Made by a program: the position numbers and the translations under genes. The notes beneath the pieces were generated by a model, which ran no database searches, was not told the origin of the DNA, and saw nothing but the letters and a program-made list of their open reading frames with translations. Shown here one piece after another: positions 1-6,926 of a stretch of 24,605 nucleotides of DNA (within the stretch, counting starts at the first letter, position 1; each line of letters starts with the position of its first letter). This DNA comes from Enterobacteriaceae bacterium UBA5654 (GTDB lineage Bacteria; Pseudomonadota; Gammaproteobacteria; Enterobacterales; Enterobacteriaceae): assembly GCA_002421005.1 (NCBI GenBank), contig DIJC01000024.1:320439-345043 (forward strand), written 5' to 3'.

Positions 1-291
1 CCGGTTTTCTCCCTCTCCCCAGGAGAGGGGACATGACGCCCGATGCCGGTTTTCTCCCTCTCCCTTAAGGGAGAGGGCCGGGGTGAGGGGGAGCGTTTAT
101 TTTCCCTTCCCCACGTAAACGCCTTCTCCCTAACCCTCTCCCCCAGGATAGGGAACAGTCCGGGTTCGCGGTGACGTCCGGTGCCGGTTTTCTCCCTCTC
201 CCGGAGGAGAGGGGACAGTCCGGGGTCGCGGTGACGTCCGGTGCCGGTTTTCTCCCTCTCCCTTGAGGGAGAGGGCCAGGGTGAGGGGGAA
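1..291. repeat. REP-like palindrome cluster upstream of dppA
   Basis: Several copies of a GC-rich palindrome lie here. Two are complete: 46-92, with stem CCCTCTCCC (56-64), loop TTAA and GGGAGAGGG (69-77), and 244-290, with stems at 254-262 and 267-275 and loop TTGA. Both start CCGGTTTTCT and end GGTGAGGGGGA. Degenerate copies lie around 10-32, 131-154 and 192-214. Positions 151-210 and 211-270 form a 60-base direct repeat with few mismatches. I infer REP-like elements of the kind mobilised in trans by RAYT transposases; no transposase gene is in the window. The open frames through this cluster are low-complexity artefacts. Confidence 0.8.
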
Positions 292-680
292 TTACGACTA
301 CAGAGTCTCCTTTCCCTGGACAAAGATTTGCCCGCATATTCTCCTCCGCGACTCCCACTGCCTTGTCCTGATTTTGTGACATAATCCATTGTATTTTTTT
401 ATATATCCATCAATCTTTTTTCGCGTTACTTATGGATAGCCCAGCATTTTCCGCTGTGCGTTTTAACGTTCGCGGTATTTATCGCTCAGATATTCGCCAT
501 TTCGCAAGAAATTTTTCGTAATGTGACTAAACGTTAACAACTGCTTTACAGTCTTATTTAAGAATAATCCTCTGGTTGATAGCGCTTAGCATAATTTTCC
601 CTGCTGAAAATAGTGGCTTGAACTTTTTTTAATCTTTGTTTGCCAATTCTCATCCCTGATGTAAATCCCGATTACCTGTA
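292..680. other. Gene-free AT-rich region upstream of dpp
   Basis: No coding region, tRNA or convincing small RNA is visible in this stretch. It is much richer in A and T than the flanking genes. It contains T-runs (for example around 395-402 and 625-632) and reads as an upstream regulatory region for dpp. In E. coli the dpp promoter responds to nitrogen and amino-acid status, but no operator could be assigned here with confidence. A half CRP-like TGTGA near 523 lacks a matching second half. Confidence 0.5.
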
Positions 681-720
681 TTGACGTTTTGACATTCTGT
701 TGACAGATTGTAGGCCATGA
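681..720 (+). promoter_or_regulatory. Possible dpp promoter region
   Basis: Three overlapping -35-like hexamers occur: TTGACG at 681-686 and TTGACA at 689-694 and 700-705. No good -10 hexamer stands at the standard 16-18 base spacing. The main support is distance: from memory, E. coli dppA has a leader of about 165 nt, which would put the start of transcription near 718 here. The exact promoter is therefore not fixed by the sequence. Confidence 0.3.
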
Positions 721-845
721 GGGGCATTTCACGGAGGATCTGTACTGCTACTCAGTCAAACGATTGCACGGACTCTCCCATTCTCATAGCTACTGACCAG
801 ACCGGTGAAAATTCAAATAAAGGCTGGCAGTCAGGCCCGGTTAAA

Positions 846-875
846 CGGGTAAACACAACACATATCACATTGGAG
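846..875 (+). promoter_or_regulatory. Probable GcvB sRNA target and RBS in the dppA leader
   Basis: The leader just before dppA has a C/A-rich stretch, ACACAACACATATCACA (853-869), directly followed by the Shine-Dalgarno GGAG (872-875), 7 bases before the ATG at 883. In E. coli and Salmonella the G/U-rich R1 segment of the sRNA GcvB pairs with such a stretch in dppA mRNA and blocks translation. The motif and its position are seen; repression by GcvB is inferred from those relatives. The gcvB gene itself is not in this window. Confidence 0.6.
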
Positions 876-882
876 CAGAAGA

Positions 883-2490
883 ATGAGTATTTCCTTGAAG
901 AAGTCAGGGATGCTGAAGCTTGGTTTGAGCCTGGTGGCTATGACTGTCGCAGCAAGCGTTCAGGCGAAAACGCTGGTGTATTGTTCAGAAGGATCTCCTG
1001 AAGGCTTTAACCCGCAGCTTTTCACCTCTGGTACTACCTACGATGCCAGCTCTGTACCGATCTACAACCGTCTGGTCGAATTCAAAATTGGCACCACTGA
1101 AGTCATCCCTGGCCTGGCTGAAAAATGGGAAGTCAGCGAAGACGGCAAAGTTTACACCTTCCATTTGCGCAAAGGCGTGAAGTGGCAGGACAGCAAAGAT
1201 TTTAAACCGACCCGCGAATTCAACGCGGATGACGTCGTGTTCTCCTTCGATCGTCAGAAAAACGAAAGCAACCCGTATCACAAAATCTCTGGCGGCAGCT
1301 ATGAATACTTCGAAGGCATGGGCCTGCCGGAGTTAATTAGCGAAATCAAAAAAGTGGACGATAACACCGTTCAGTTCGTGCTGACGCGCCCGGAAGCGCC
1401 GTTCCTCGCGGATCTGGCGATGGACTTCGCCTCTATTCTGTCAAAAGAATATGCGGACAACATGCTGAAAGCCGGTACGCCGGATAAAGTGGACCTGAAC
1501 CCTATCGGCACCGGTCCGTTCCAGCTCCAGCAGTACCAGAAAGACTCCCGTATTCTGTACAAAGCCTTTGCTGGTTTCTGGGGAACCAAACCGCAGATCG
1601 ACCGTCTGGTCTTCTCCATCACCCCGGACGCCTCTGTGCGCTACGCGAAATTGCAGAAAAACGAGTGTCAGGTGATGCCGTTCCCGAACCCGGCTGACAT
1701 CGCGCGTATGAAGCAGGATAAAAACATCAACCTGATGGAGCAGGCGGGCCTGAACGTTGGCTATCTCTCCTATAACGTTGAGAAAAAACCGCTGGATAAC
1801 GTGAAAGTGCGTCAGGCGCTGAACTACGCGGTAAACAAAGAAGCGATCATCAAAGCGGTTTACCAGGGCGCGGGCGTTGCGGCGAAAAACCTGATCCCGC
1901 CGACCATGTGGAGCTATAACGACGACGTTAAAGACTACACTTACGATCCTGAAAAAGCGAAAGCGCTGCTGAAAGAAGCGGGCCTTGATAAAGGCTTCAG
2001 CATCGATCTGTGGGCGATGCCGGTACAGCGTCCGTACAACCCGAACGCGCGCCGTATGGCCGAGATGATTCAGTCTGACTGGGCGAAAGTGGGCGTACAG
2101 GCCAAAATCGTTACCTACGAGTGGGGCGAATACCTGAAACGTGCGAAATCCGGCGAGCATCAGACTGTGATGATGGGCTGGACCGGCGACAATGGGGACC
2201 CGGATAACTTCTTCGCAACGCTGTTTAGCTGCGATGCGGCGAAGCAGGGTTCGAACTACTCCAAATGGTGCTACAAGCCGTTTGAAGACCTGATCCAACC
2301 GGCGCGCGCTACCGAAGATCACAACAAGCGTATTGAACTGTACAAACAGGCCCAGGTGGTGATGAACGAACAGGCTCCGGCGCTGATCGTCGCTCACTCC
2401 ACCGTTTATGAGCCGGTGCGTAAAGAAGTCAAAGGCTATGTGGTTGATCCATTAGGTAAACACCACTTCGAGAACGTGTCCGTCGAATAA
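883..2490 (+). CDS. dppA: Periplasmic dipeptide-binding protein DppA
   Basis: Substrate-binding subunit of the dipeptide (and, in E. coli, haem) ABC importer. It captures peptides in the periplasm and delivers them to DppBC. The 535 residues equal the E. coli length and the sequence is nearly identical to it throughout. Residues 1-28 are a Sec signal peptide ending SVQA, with cleavage expected before KTLVYCSEGSPEGFNPQ. The remainder is a SBP_bac_5 fold; motifs such as LNPIGTGPFQL and the region around GWTGDNGDPDNFF are typical. The start at 883 is fixed by the conserved N-terminus and by GGAG 7 bases upstream. It is the first gene of dppABCDF and is set apart from dppB by 159 bases with hairpins, which fits the usual excess of binding protein over transporter. 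Confidence 0.98.
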   Translation: MSISLKKSGMLKLGLSLVAMTVAASVQAKTLVYCSEGSPEGFNPQLFTSGTTYDASSVPIYNRLVEFKIGTTEVIPGLAEKWEVSEDGKVYTFHLRKGVKWQDSKDFKPTREFNADDVVFSFDRQKNESNPYHKISGGSYEYFEGMGLPELISEIKKVDDNTVQFVLTRPEAPFLADLAMDFASILSKEYADNMLKAGTPDKVDLNPIGTGPFQLQQYQKDSRILYKAFAGFWGTKPQIDRLVFSITPDASVRYAKLQKNECQVMPFPNPADIARMKQDKNINLMEQAGLNVGYLSYNVEKKPLDNVKVRQALNYAVNKEAIIKAVYQGAGVAAKNLIPPTMWSYNDDVKDYTYDPEKAKALLKEAGLDKGFSIDLWAMPVQRPYNPNARRMAEMIQSDWAKVGVQAKIVTYEWGEYLKRAKSGEHQTVMMGWTGDNGDPDNFFATLFSCDAAKQGSNYSKWCYKPFEDLIQPARATEDHNKRIELYKQAQVVMNEQAPALIVAHSTVYEPVRKEVKGYVVDPLGKHHFENVSVE

Positions 2491-2498
2491 TAATTAAG

Positions 2499-2583
2499 TG
2501 TTCTCCCTCTCTCATTGGGAGAGGGCAGGGGTGAAGGGGATAGTGTTTCCCTTCACCCTAATTCTCTGCCTGATGGCGAGAGA
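2499..2583. repeat. Inverted pair of REP-like palindromes between dppA and dppB
   Basis: A unit containing CCCTCTC and GAGAGGG (around 2505-2525) is followed by a partial copy in the opposite orientation. Between them is a perfect 10-bp stem, GGGTGAAGGG (2529-2538) with CCCTTCACCC (2549-2558), loop 10 nt. It resembles a BIME-type pair. Hairpins of this sort inside an operon commonly protect the upstream message from 3' exonucleases; that role here is inferred. Confidence 0.7.
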
Positions 2584-2604
2584 ATTTACATTGTGAGCAA
2601 TACA

Positions 2605-2630
2605 GACGCCTGATCTCCAGGTGAGGCGTC
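2605..2630 (+). other. Hairpin just upstream of dppB
   Basis: The inverted repeat GACGCCT (2605-2611) and AGGCGTC (2624-2630) encloses 12 nt and ends 19 bases before the dppB ATG. No T-run follows, so it is unlikely to be an intrinsic terminator. It may act as a processing or stability element together with the REP pair before it. Confidence 0.4.
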
Positions 2631-2649
2631 ATTACAGAGAATACGGGTT

Positions 2650-3669
2650 ATGTTGCAGTTCATCCTCCGACGTCTGGGCCTTGTGATCCCGACGTTTATC
2701 GGTATTACCCTTCTCACCTTTGCCTTTGTTCATATGATCCCCGGCGATCCGGTGATGATCATGGCAGGTGAGCGCGGTATCTCCCCTGAGCGCCATACGC
2801 AGCTGTTGGCTGAACTCGGCCTGAATAAGCCGCTGTGGCAGCAGTATCTCAACTACATTTGGGGCGTGATGCACGGTGATTTAGGCATCTCGCTGAAAAG
2901 CCGTCTTCCGGTATGGGAAGAGTTCGTGCCGCGCTTTAAAGCGACACTGGAACTCGGCACCTGCGCGATGATTTTTGCCGTCGCCGTCGGGATCCCCGTA
3001 GGCGTACTGGCCGCCGTCAAGCGCGGTTCTATTTTCGATCACACTGCTGTGGGCCTGGCGCTGACCGGTTACTCGATGCCGATTTTCTGGTGGGGCATGA
3101 TGCTGATCATGCTGGTCTCCGTACAGCTAAACCTGACGCCGGTCTCCGGGCGGGTGAGCGATATGGTGTTCCTTGATGATTCCAACCCGCTCACCGGCTT
3201 TATGCTGATCGACACCGCCATCTGGGGTGAAGAGGGCAACTTCATTGATGCGCTGGCGCATATGATCCTGCCTGCCATGGTGCTCGGCACCATTCCGCTG
3301 GCGGTGATAGTGCGTATGACCCGTTCGTCGATGCTGGAAGTGCTGGGCGAAGATTATATCCGTACCGCGCGCGCCAAAGGGCTGACCCGGATGCGGGTGA
3401 TCATCGTTCACGCGCTGCGTAACGCCATGCTGCCGGTTGTTACCGTTATCGGCTTGCAGGTCGGTACGATGCTGGCGGGCGCGATCCTGACCGAGACCAT
3501 CTTCTCCTGGCCGGGCCTTGGACGCTGGCTGATCGATGCCTTACAGCGCCGTGACTATCCGGTGGTGCAGGGCGGCGTGCTGCTGGTGGCGACGATGATA
3601 ATTCTCGTCAACCTGCTGGTCGATTTGCTGTACGGCGTGGTGAACCCGCGTATTCGTCATAGGAAGTAA
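2650..3669 (+). CDS. dppB: Dipeptide ABC transporter permease DppB
   Basis: One of two inner-membrane permeases that form the dipeptide channel with DppC. The 339 residues match the E. coli length. A first membrane helix (about residues 9-30) is followed by the periplasmic region typical of DppB/OppB, then further helices in the BPD_transp_1 domain. The EAA-type coupling loop, which contacts the ATPases, is near residues 235-260 (DYIRTARAKGLTRMRVI). It begins MLQFILRRLGLVIPTF as in relatives. The Shine-Dalgarno is weak, so translation may depend on the upstream mRNA context. The gene ends 9 bases before dppC. Confidence 0.97.
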   Translation: MLQFILRRLGLVIPTFIGITLLTFAFVHMIPGDPVMIMAGERGISPERHTQLLAELGLNKPLWQQYLNYIWGVMHGDLGISLKSRLPVWEEFVPRFKATLELGTCAMIFAVAVGIPVGVLAAVKRGSIFDHTAVGLALTGYSMPIFWWGMMLIMLVSVQLNLTPVSGRVSDMVFLDDSNPLTGFMLIDTAIWGEEGNFIDALAHMILPAMVLGTIPLAVIVRMTRSSMLEVLGEDYIRTARAKGLTRMRVIIVHALRNAMLPVVTVIGLQVGTMLAGAILTETIFSWPGLGRWLIDALQRRDYPVVQGGVLLVATMIILVNLLVDLLYGVVNPRIRHRK

Positions 3670-3678
3670 GGGGCCGTC

Positions 3679-4581
3679 ATGTCACAAGTTACTGAAAATA
3701 AAGTTTTAACTGCTCCCGTACCGATGACACCGATTCAGGAGTTCTGGCACTATTTCAAACGCAACAAAGGTGCGGTCGTCGGGCTGGCCTATGTGCTGAT
3801 CGTGATTTTTATCGCCATTTTCGCCAACTTCGTTGCGCCGCATAACCCGGCGGATCAGTTCCGTGATTCCCTGCTCGCGCCGCCTGTCTGGCAGGATGGC
3901 GGAAGCTGGACGCATATTCTGGGCACTGACGACGTAGGCCGCGATACCCTGTCGCGCCTGATGTACGGCGCGCGTCTGTCGCTGCTGGTCGGCTGTCTGG
4001 TGGTGGTGCTGTCGCTGGTGATGGGCGTCGTGCTCGGCCTGGTGGCAGGCTACTTCGGCGGTCTGATTGACAACATCATCATGCGCATTGTCGATATCAT
4101 GCTGGCCCTGCCAAGCCTGCTGCTGGCGCTGGTGCTGGTGGCGATATTTGGTCCGTCGATTGTCAACGCCTCGCTGGCGCTTACCTTCGTGGCGTTGCCG
4201 CACTATGTGCGCTTAACCCGCGCGGCGGTGCTGGTGGAGGTCAACCGCGATTATGTGACCGCCTCGCGCGTTGCCGGTGCGGGCGCGATGCGCCAGATGT
4301 TCGTCAATATTCTTCCTAACTGTCTTGCGCCGCTGATCGTTCAGGCGTCGCTCGGCTTCTCTAACGCCATTCTCGATATGGCCGCCCTGGGCTTCCTTGG
4401 CATGGGTGCGCAACCGCCAACACCGGAGTGGGGCACCATGCTCTCCGACGTGTTGCAGTTCGCGCAAAGTGCCTGGTGGGTCGTGACCTTCCCGGGTCTG
4501 GCGATCCTGCTGACGGTGCTGGCATTTAACCTGATGGGTGACGGTCTGCGTGACGCGCTCGATCCCAAACTCAAGCAGTAA
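3679..4581 (+). CDS. dppC: Dipeptide ABC transporter permease DppC
   Basis: Second permease of the importer, 300 residues as in E. coli. An N-terminal cytoplasmic segment (about 1-30, including FWHYFKRNKGAVVGL at the membrane edge) leads into the OppC_N helix, a periplasmic loop carrying HILGTDDVGRDTLSRLMYGAR, and the BPD_transp_1 helices. The coupling loop is near residues 190-215 (RDYVTASRVAGAGAMRQ). The ribosome site is in AAGGGGCC just before the ATG at 3679. The stop at 4579-4581 lies 10 bases before the dppD start, so dppC and dppD are probably co-translated. Confidence 0.97.
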   Translation: MSQVTENKVLTAPVPMTPIQEFWHYFKRNKGAVVGLAYVLIVIFIAIFANFVAPHNPADQFRDSLLAPPVWQDGGSWTHILGTDDVGRDTLSRLMYGARLSLLVGCLVVVLSLVMGVVLGLVAGYFGGLIDNIIMRIVDIMLALPSLLLALVLVAIFGPSIVNASLALTFVALPHYVRLTRAAVLVEVNRDYVTASRVAGAGAMRQMFVNILPNCLAPLIVQASLGFSNAILDMAALGFLGMGAQPPTPEWGTMLSDVLQFAQSAWWVVTFPGLAILLTVLAFNLMGDGLRDALDPKLKQ

Positions 4582-4591
4582 GAGGTTCGAG

Positions 4592-5575
4592 ATGGCGTTA
4601 TTAAATGTAGATCAATTATCGGTGCACTTCGGTGAAAAAGATGCACCGTTCCGCGCCGTAGACCGCGTAAGCTACAGCGTGGAGCAGGGTGAAGTGGTCG
4701 GCATCGTGGGCGAATCCGGCTCCGGTAAATCGGTCAGCTCGCTGGCGATTATGGGGCTGATTGATTACCCCGGCCGCGTTATGGCGGAAAACCTCGCGTT
4801 CAACGGCCAGGACTTAAAGCGCATCTCTGAAAAAGAGCGCCGCAGCCTGGTGGGATCGGAAGTGGCGATGATTTTCCAGGATCCGATGACCAGCCTGAAC
4901 CCGTGCTACACCGTCGGTTTCCAGATTATGGAAGCGATTAAAGTCCATCAGGGCGGTAATAAGAAAACCCGCCGCCAGCGGGCGATTGACCTGCTGAACC
5001 TGGTCGGCATTCCCGATCCGGCATCGCGCCTTGACGTCTACCCGCATCAGTTGTCCGGCGGGATGAGCCAGCGCGTGATGATTGCGATGGCGATTGCCTG
5101 TCGGCCAAAACTGCTGATTGCCGATGAACCGACCACCGCGCTGGACGTGACGATTCAGGCGCAAATTATCGAACTGCTGCTGGAGCTTCAGCAAAAAGAG
5201 AACATGGCGCTGATCCTGATCACCCATGACCTCGCGCTGGTTGCAGAGGCCGCACATAAGATCATCGTTATGTACGCAGGGCAGGTGGTGGAAACCGGCG
5301 CGTCGACGGATATCTTCCGCGCGCCGCGCCATCCGTACACCCAGGCGCTGCTGCGTGCGCTGCCGGAATTCGCCCAGGACAAAGCGCGTCTGGCCTCGCT
5401 GCCGGGCGTGGTGCCGGGCAAATATGACCGCCCAACCGGCTGTCTGCTGAACCCGCGCTGCCCGTATGCCACTGACCGCTGCCGCGCCGAAGAGCCTGGC
5501 CTGAACACTGTTGACGGTGGTCGCCAGTCGAAATGTCACTACCCACTCGATGATGCCGGGAGGCCCACACGATGA
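4592..5575 (+). CDS. dppD: Dipeptide ABC transporter ATPase DppD
   Basis: ATPase subunit that pairs with DppF to power the importer. The open frame runs upstream to 4538 inside dppC, but the start at 4592 gives the conserved N-terminus MALLNVDQLSVHFG and has AGAGG at 4581-4585; this yields 327 residues, as in E. coli. Visible motifs are Walker A GESGSGKS (40-47), the signature LSGGMSQR, and Walker B LLIADEPT followed by TALDV. The C-terminal oligopeptide-type domain has cysteines in CLLNPRCPYATDRC and a later KCHY. In related Dpp ATPases such cysteines hold a [4Fe-4S] cluster, so one is possible here. The stop overlaps the dppF start by 4 bases (ATGA). Confidence 0.97.
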   Translation: MALLNVDQLSVHFGEKDAPFRAVDRVSYSVEQGEVVGIVGESGSGKSVSSLAIMGLIDYPGRVMAENLAFNGQDLKRISEKERRSLVGSEVAMIFQDPMTSLNPCYTVGFQIMEAIKVHQGGNKKTRRQRAIDLLNLVGIPDPASRLDVYPHQLSGGMSQRVMIAMAIACRPKLLIADEPTTALDVTIQAQIIELLLELQQKENMALILITHDLALVAEAAHKIIVMYAGQVVETGASTDIFRAPRHPYTQALLRALPEFAQDKARLASLPGVVPGKYDRPTGCLLNPRCPYATDRCRAEEPGLNTVDGGRQSKCHYPLDDAGRPTR

Positions 5576-6585
5576 GTACGCAAGAGGCCACCCTGCAACA
5601 GCCGCTGTTGCAGGCTATCGACCTGAAAAAACACTACCCGGTGAAGAAAGGGCTGTTCGCCCCGGAACGCCTGGTAAAAGCGCTGGACGGCGTATCGTTC
5701 AGCCTGGAGCGCGGTAAAACGCTGGCGGTCGTCGGAGAGTCCGGCTGTGGTAAATCCACGCTTGGACGTCTGCTGACGATGATCGAAACGCCGACCGGCG
5801 GCGAGCTTTATTTCCAGGGGCAGGATCTGCTCAAACACGATCCCCATGCCCAGAAACTGCGTCGGCAGAAAATCCAGATTGTGTTTCAGAACCCGTATGG
5901 ATCGCTGAACCCGCGTAAAAAAGTGGGGCAGATTCTGGAAGAGCCGTTGCTGATTAATTCCGAATTAAGCAAAGCGGAACGGCGGGAAAAAGCGCTGGCG
6001 ATGATGGCGAAAGTGGGCCTGAAAACGGAACACTATGACCGCTATCCGCACATGTTTTCCGGCGGCCAGCGTCAGCGTATCGCCATTGCCCGTGGTCTGA
6101 TGCTTGACCCGGACGTGGTGATCGCCGACGAACCGGTCTCCGCGCTGGACGTCTCCGTGCGTGCGCAGGTGCTGAACCTGATGATGGATTTGCAGCAGGA
6201 TTTAGGGCTGTCTTACGTGTTTATCTCCCACGATCTTTCGGTGGTCGAACACATCGCCGATGAAGTGATGGTGATGTACCTCGGTCGCTGTGTGGAGAAG
6301 GGCACCAAAGATCAGATCTTCTCCAACCCGCTGCACCCTTACACCCAGGCGCTGCTCTCCGCCACCCCGCGTCTGAACCCGGACGACCGTCGCGAGCGCA
6401 TCAAGCTGACTGGCGAGCTGCCCAGCCCGCTAAACCCGCCGCCGGGCTGCGCGTTCAACGCCCGCTGCCGCCGCCGCTTTGGCCCCTGCACCCAGTTGCA
6501 GCCGCAGCTAAAAGAGTACGGCGGCCAACTGGTGGCCTGTTTTGCGGTCGACCAGGACGTCAACGGTGAAAAGCCGGTAGCGTAA
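5572..6585 (+). CDS. dppF: Dipeptide ABC transporter ATPase DppF
   Basis: Second ATPase subunit and last gene of the operon, 337 residues against about 334 in E. coli. Motifs are Walker A GESGCGKS (55-62), the signature SGGQRQRIA, Walker B VVIADEPVSALDV and the switch histidine in FISHDLS. The C-terminal domain again carries spaced cysteines (CAFNARCRRRFGPC and a later ACF). Its start overlaps the dppD stop (ATGA), which implies translational coupling and equal amounts of the two ATPases. Downstream come palindromes rather than a textbook terminator. Confidence 0.97.
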   Translation: MSTQEATLQQPLLQAIDLKKHYPVKKGLFAPERLVKALDGVSFSLERGKTLAVVGESGCGKSTLGRLLTMIETPTGGELYFQGQDLLKHDPHAQKLRRQKIQIVFQNPYGSLNPRKKVGQILEEPLLINSELSKAERREKALAMMAKVGLKTEHYDRYPHMFSGGQRQRIAIARGLMLDPDVVIADEPVSALDVSVRAQVLNLMMDLQQDLGLSYVFISHDLSVVEHIADEVMVMYLGRCVEKGTKDQIFSNPLHPYTQALLSATPRLNPDDRRERIKLTGELPSPLNPPPGCAFNARCRRRFGPCTQLQPQLKEYGGQLVACFAVDQDVNGEKPVA

Positions 6586-6586
6586 A

Positions 6587-6687
6587 TCTCTCCTTCAGGA
6601 GAGAGAACAGCCCGTCGTCGCCCTTGTGTTGCGGGTGACAAATAAAGCCTCATCCGATATTCCCTCTCCCCCTGGAGAGGGAATATC
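6587..6687 (+). terminator. Hairpins at the 3' end of the dpp operon
   Basis: Two inverted repeats follow dppF. The first is TCTCTCC (6587-6593), loop TTCA, GGAGAGA (6598-6604), starting 1 base after the stop codon. The second is a perfect 14-bp stem, GATATTCCCTCTCC (6656-6669) with GGAGAGGGAATATC (6674-6687), loop CCCT. Neither has a T-run after it, so intrinsic termination is unproven. The CCCTCTCC core relates them to the REP-like family of this window, so 3'-end protection of the mRNA is at least as likely. Confidence 0.45.
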
Positions 6688-6741
6688 CCAGCATTGTACT
6701 TATGCCCTGCGCACCATCTAAAACCTCATCCTGTTGAAAGG

Positions 6742-6822
6742 GTGTCATTTTTGAGCTATGAAACCTCGCGTGAAGTCACCGATGAACTGGCGCTGGGAGT
6801 CAAACTATGTACCGACGAGTAA
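6742..6822 (+). pseudogene. Possible tail fragment of an unrecognised gene
   Basis: An open stretch of 26 codons ends at TAA 6820-6822 and reads SYETSREVTDELALGVKLC near its end, with codon use like real enterobacterial genes. It overlaps the start of the hipA-like fragment by 16 bases, as an upstream partner gene would. The frame stays open further upstream, through the hairpin at 6656-6687, so no true start can be given. I do not recognise the protein. It could be chance, or the end of a small antitoxin-like or regulatory gene. Confidence 0.25.
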
Positions 6823-6908
6823 AAGTTTTACTCTATGGTCAGGCGGCGGGTGAACTGATCCAGGATGAACGGGGCTTTACCCAGTGCGCTGTAAAGCCCC
6901 GTCCTTAA
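6807..6908 (+). pseudogene. Truncated hipA-like gene start (HipA N-terminal fragment)
   Basis: From ATG 6807 the reading is MYRRVKVLLYGQAAGELIQD followed by ERGFT, then the frame leaves recognisable sequence and stops at 6906-6908 after 33 codons. The pattern of a basic start, a strand VLLYGQ, then AGEL and a D-E-R-G-F turn fits the N-terminal subdomain of HipA-family serine/threonine kinases, which are usually over 400 residues. Everything after about codon 25 is missing. The break coincides with the IS-like structure beginning at about 6871. The family call rests on about 25 residues and is tentative. Confidence 0.4.
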
Positions 6909-6926
6909 GGGCGGGGAGGATGTCAA
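6871..6926 (+). mobile_element. Solo IS200/IS605-like right end (omega-RNA-like structure)
   Basis: Two perfect or near-perfect hairpins share an arm. GGGGCTTTAC (6871-6880) pairs with GTAAAGCCCC (6891-6900). CCCCGTCC (6897-6904) pairs, with one T-G wobble, with GGGCGGGG (6909-6916) around TTAA. After the second come GAGGATG and TCAA (6923-6926). A subterminal GC hairpin followed by GAGGATGTCAA resembles the right ends of IS200/IS605 elements carrying tnpB, where this region forms the 3' part of the omega RNA and TCAA is a known right cleavage site (IS608). No tnpA or tnpB is present. The identification is from memory of the family. Confidence 0.4.

Noticed and set aside
1..291. CRISPR-like array of regularly spaced repeats
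   Set aside because: Only two units are spaced at 60 bases, the spacers are repeated too, and the units are long palindromes with no cas genes nearby. REP-like elements explain it better.
65..382. Minus-strand 105-codon protein with PHPGPLP motifs
   Set aside because: The PHPGPLP and GRG repeats are the translation of the REP-like palindromes, a well-known annotation artefact.
515..545. CRP binding site upstream of dppA
   Set aside because: TGTGA occurs once, but the second half-site does not match TCACA at the required spacing.
292..680. tRNA gene near dppA, as E. coli has proK close to this locus
   Set aside because: No cloverleaf arms or TTCRANYC-type T-loop sequence could be found on either strand in this stretch.
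717..1001. 94-codon plus-strand open frame overlapping the dppA start
   Set aside because: It crosses the dppA leader and signal-peptide region in another frame; the dppA reading is certain and the peptide resembles nothing known to me.
1441..2397. 318-codon minus-strand open frame inside dppA
   Set aside because: Antisense shadow of a highly conserved gene; its composition (Arg, Val, Phe, His) is typical of such shadows and it has no ribosome site.
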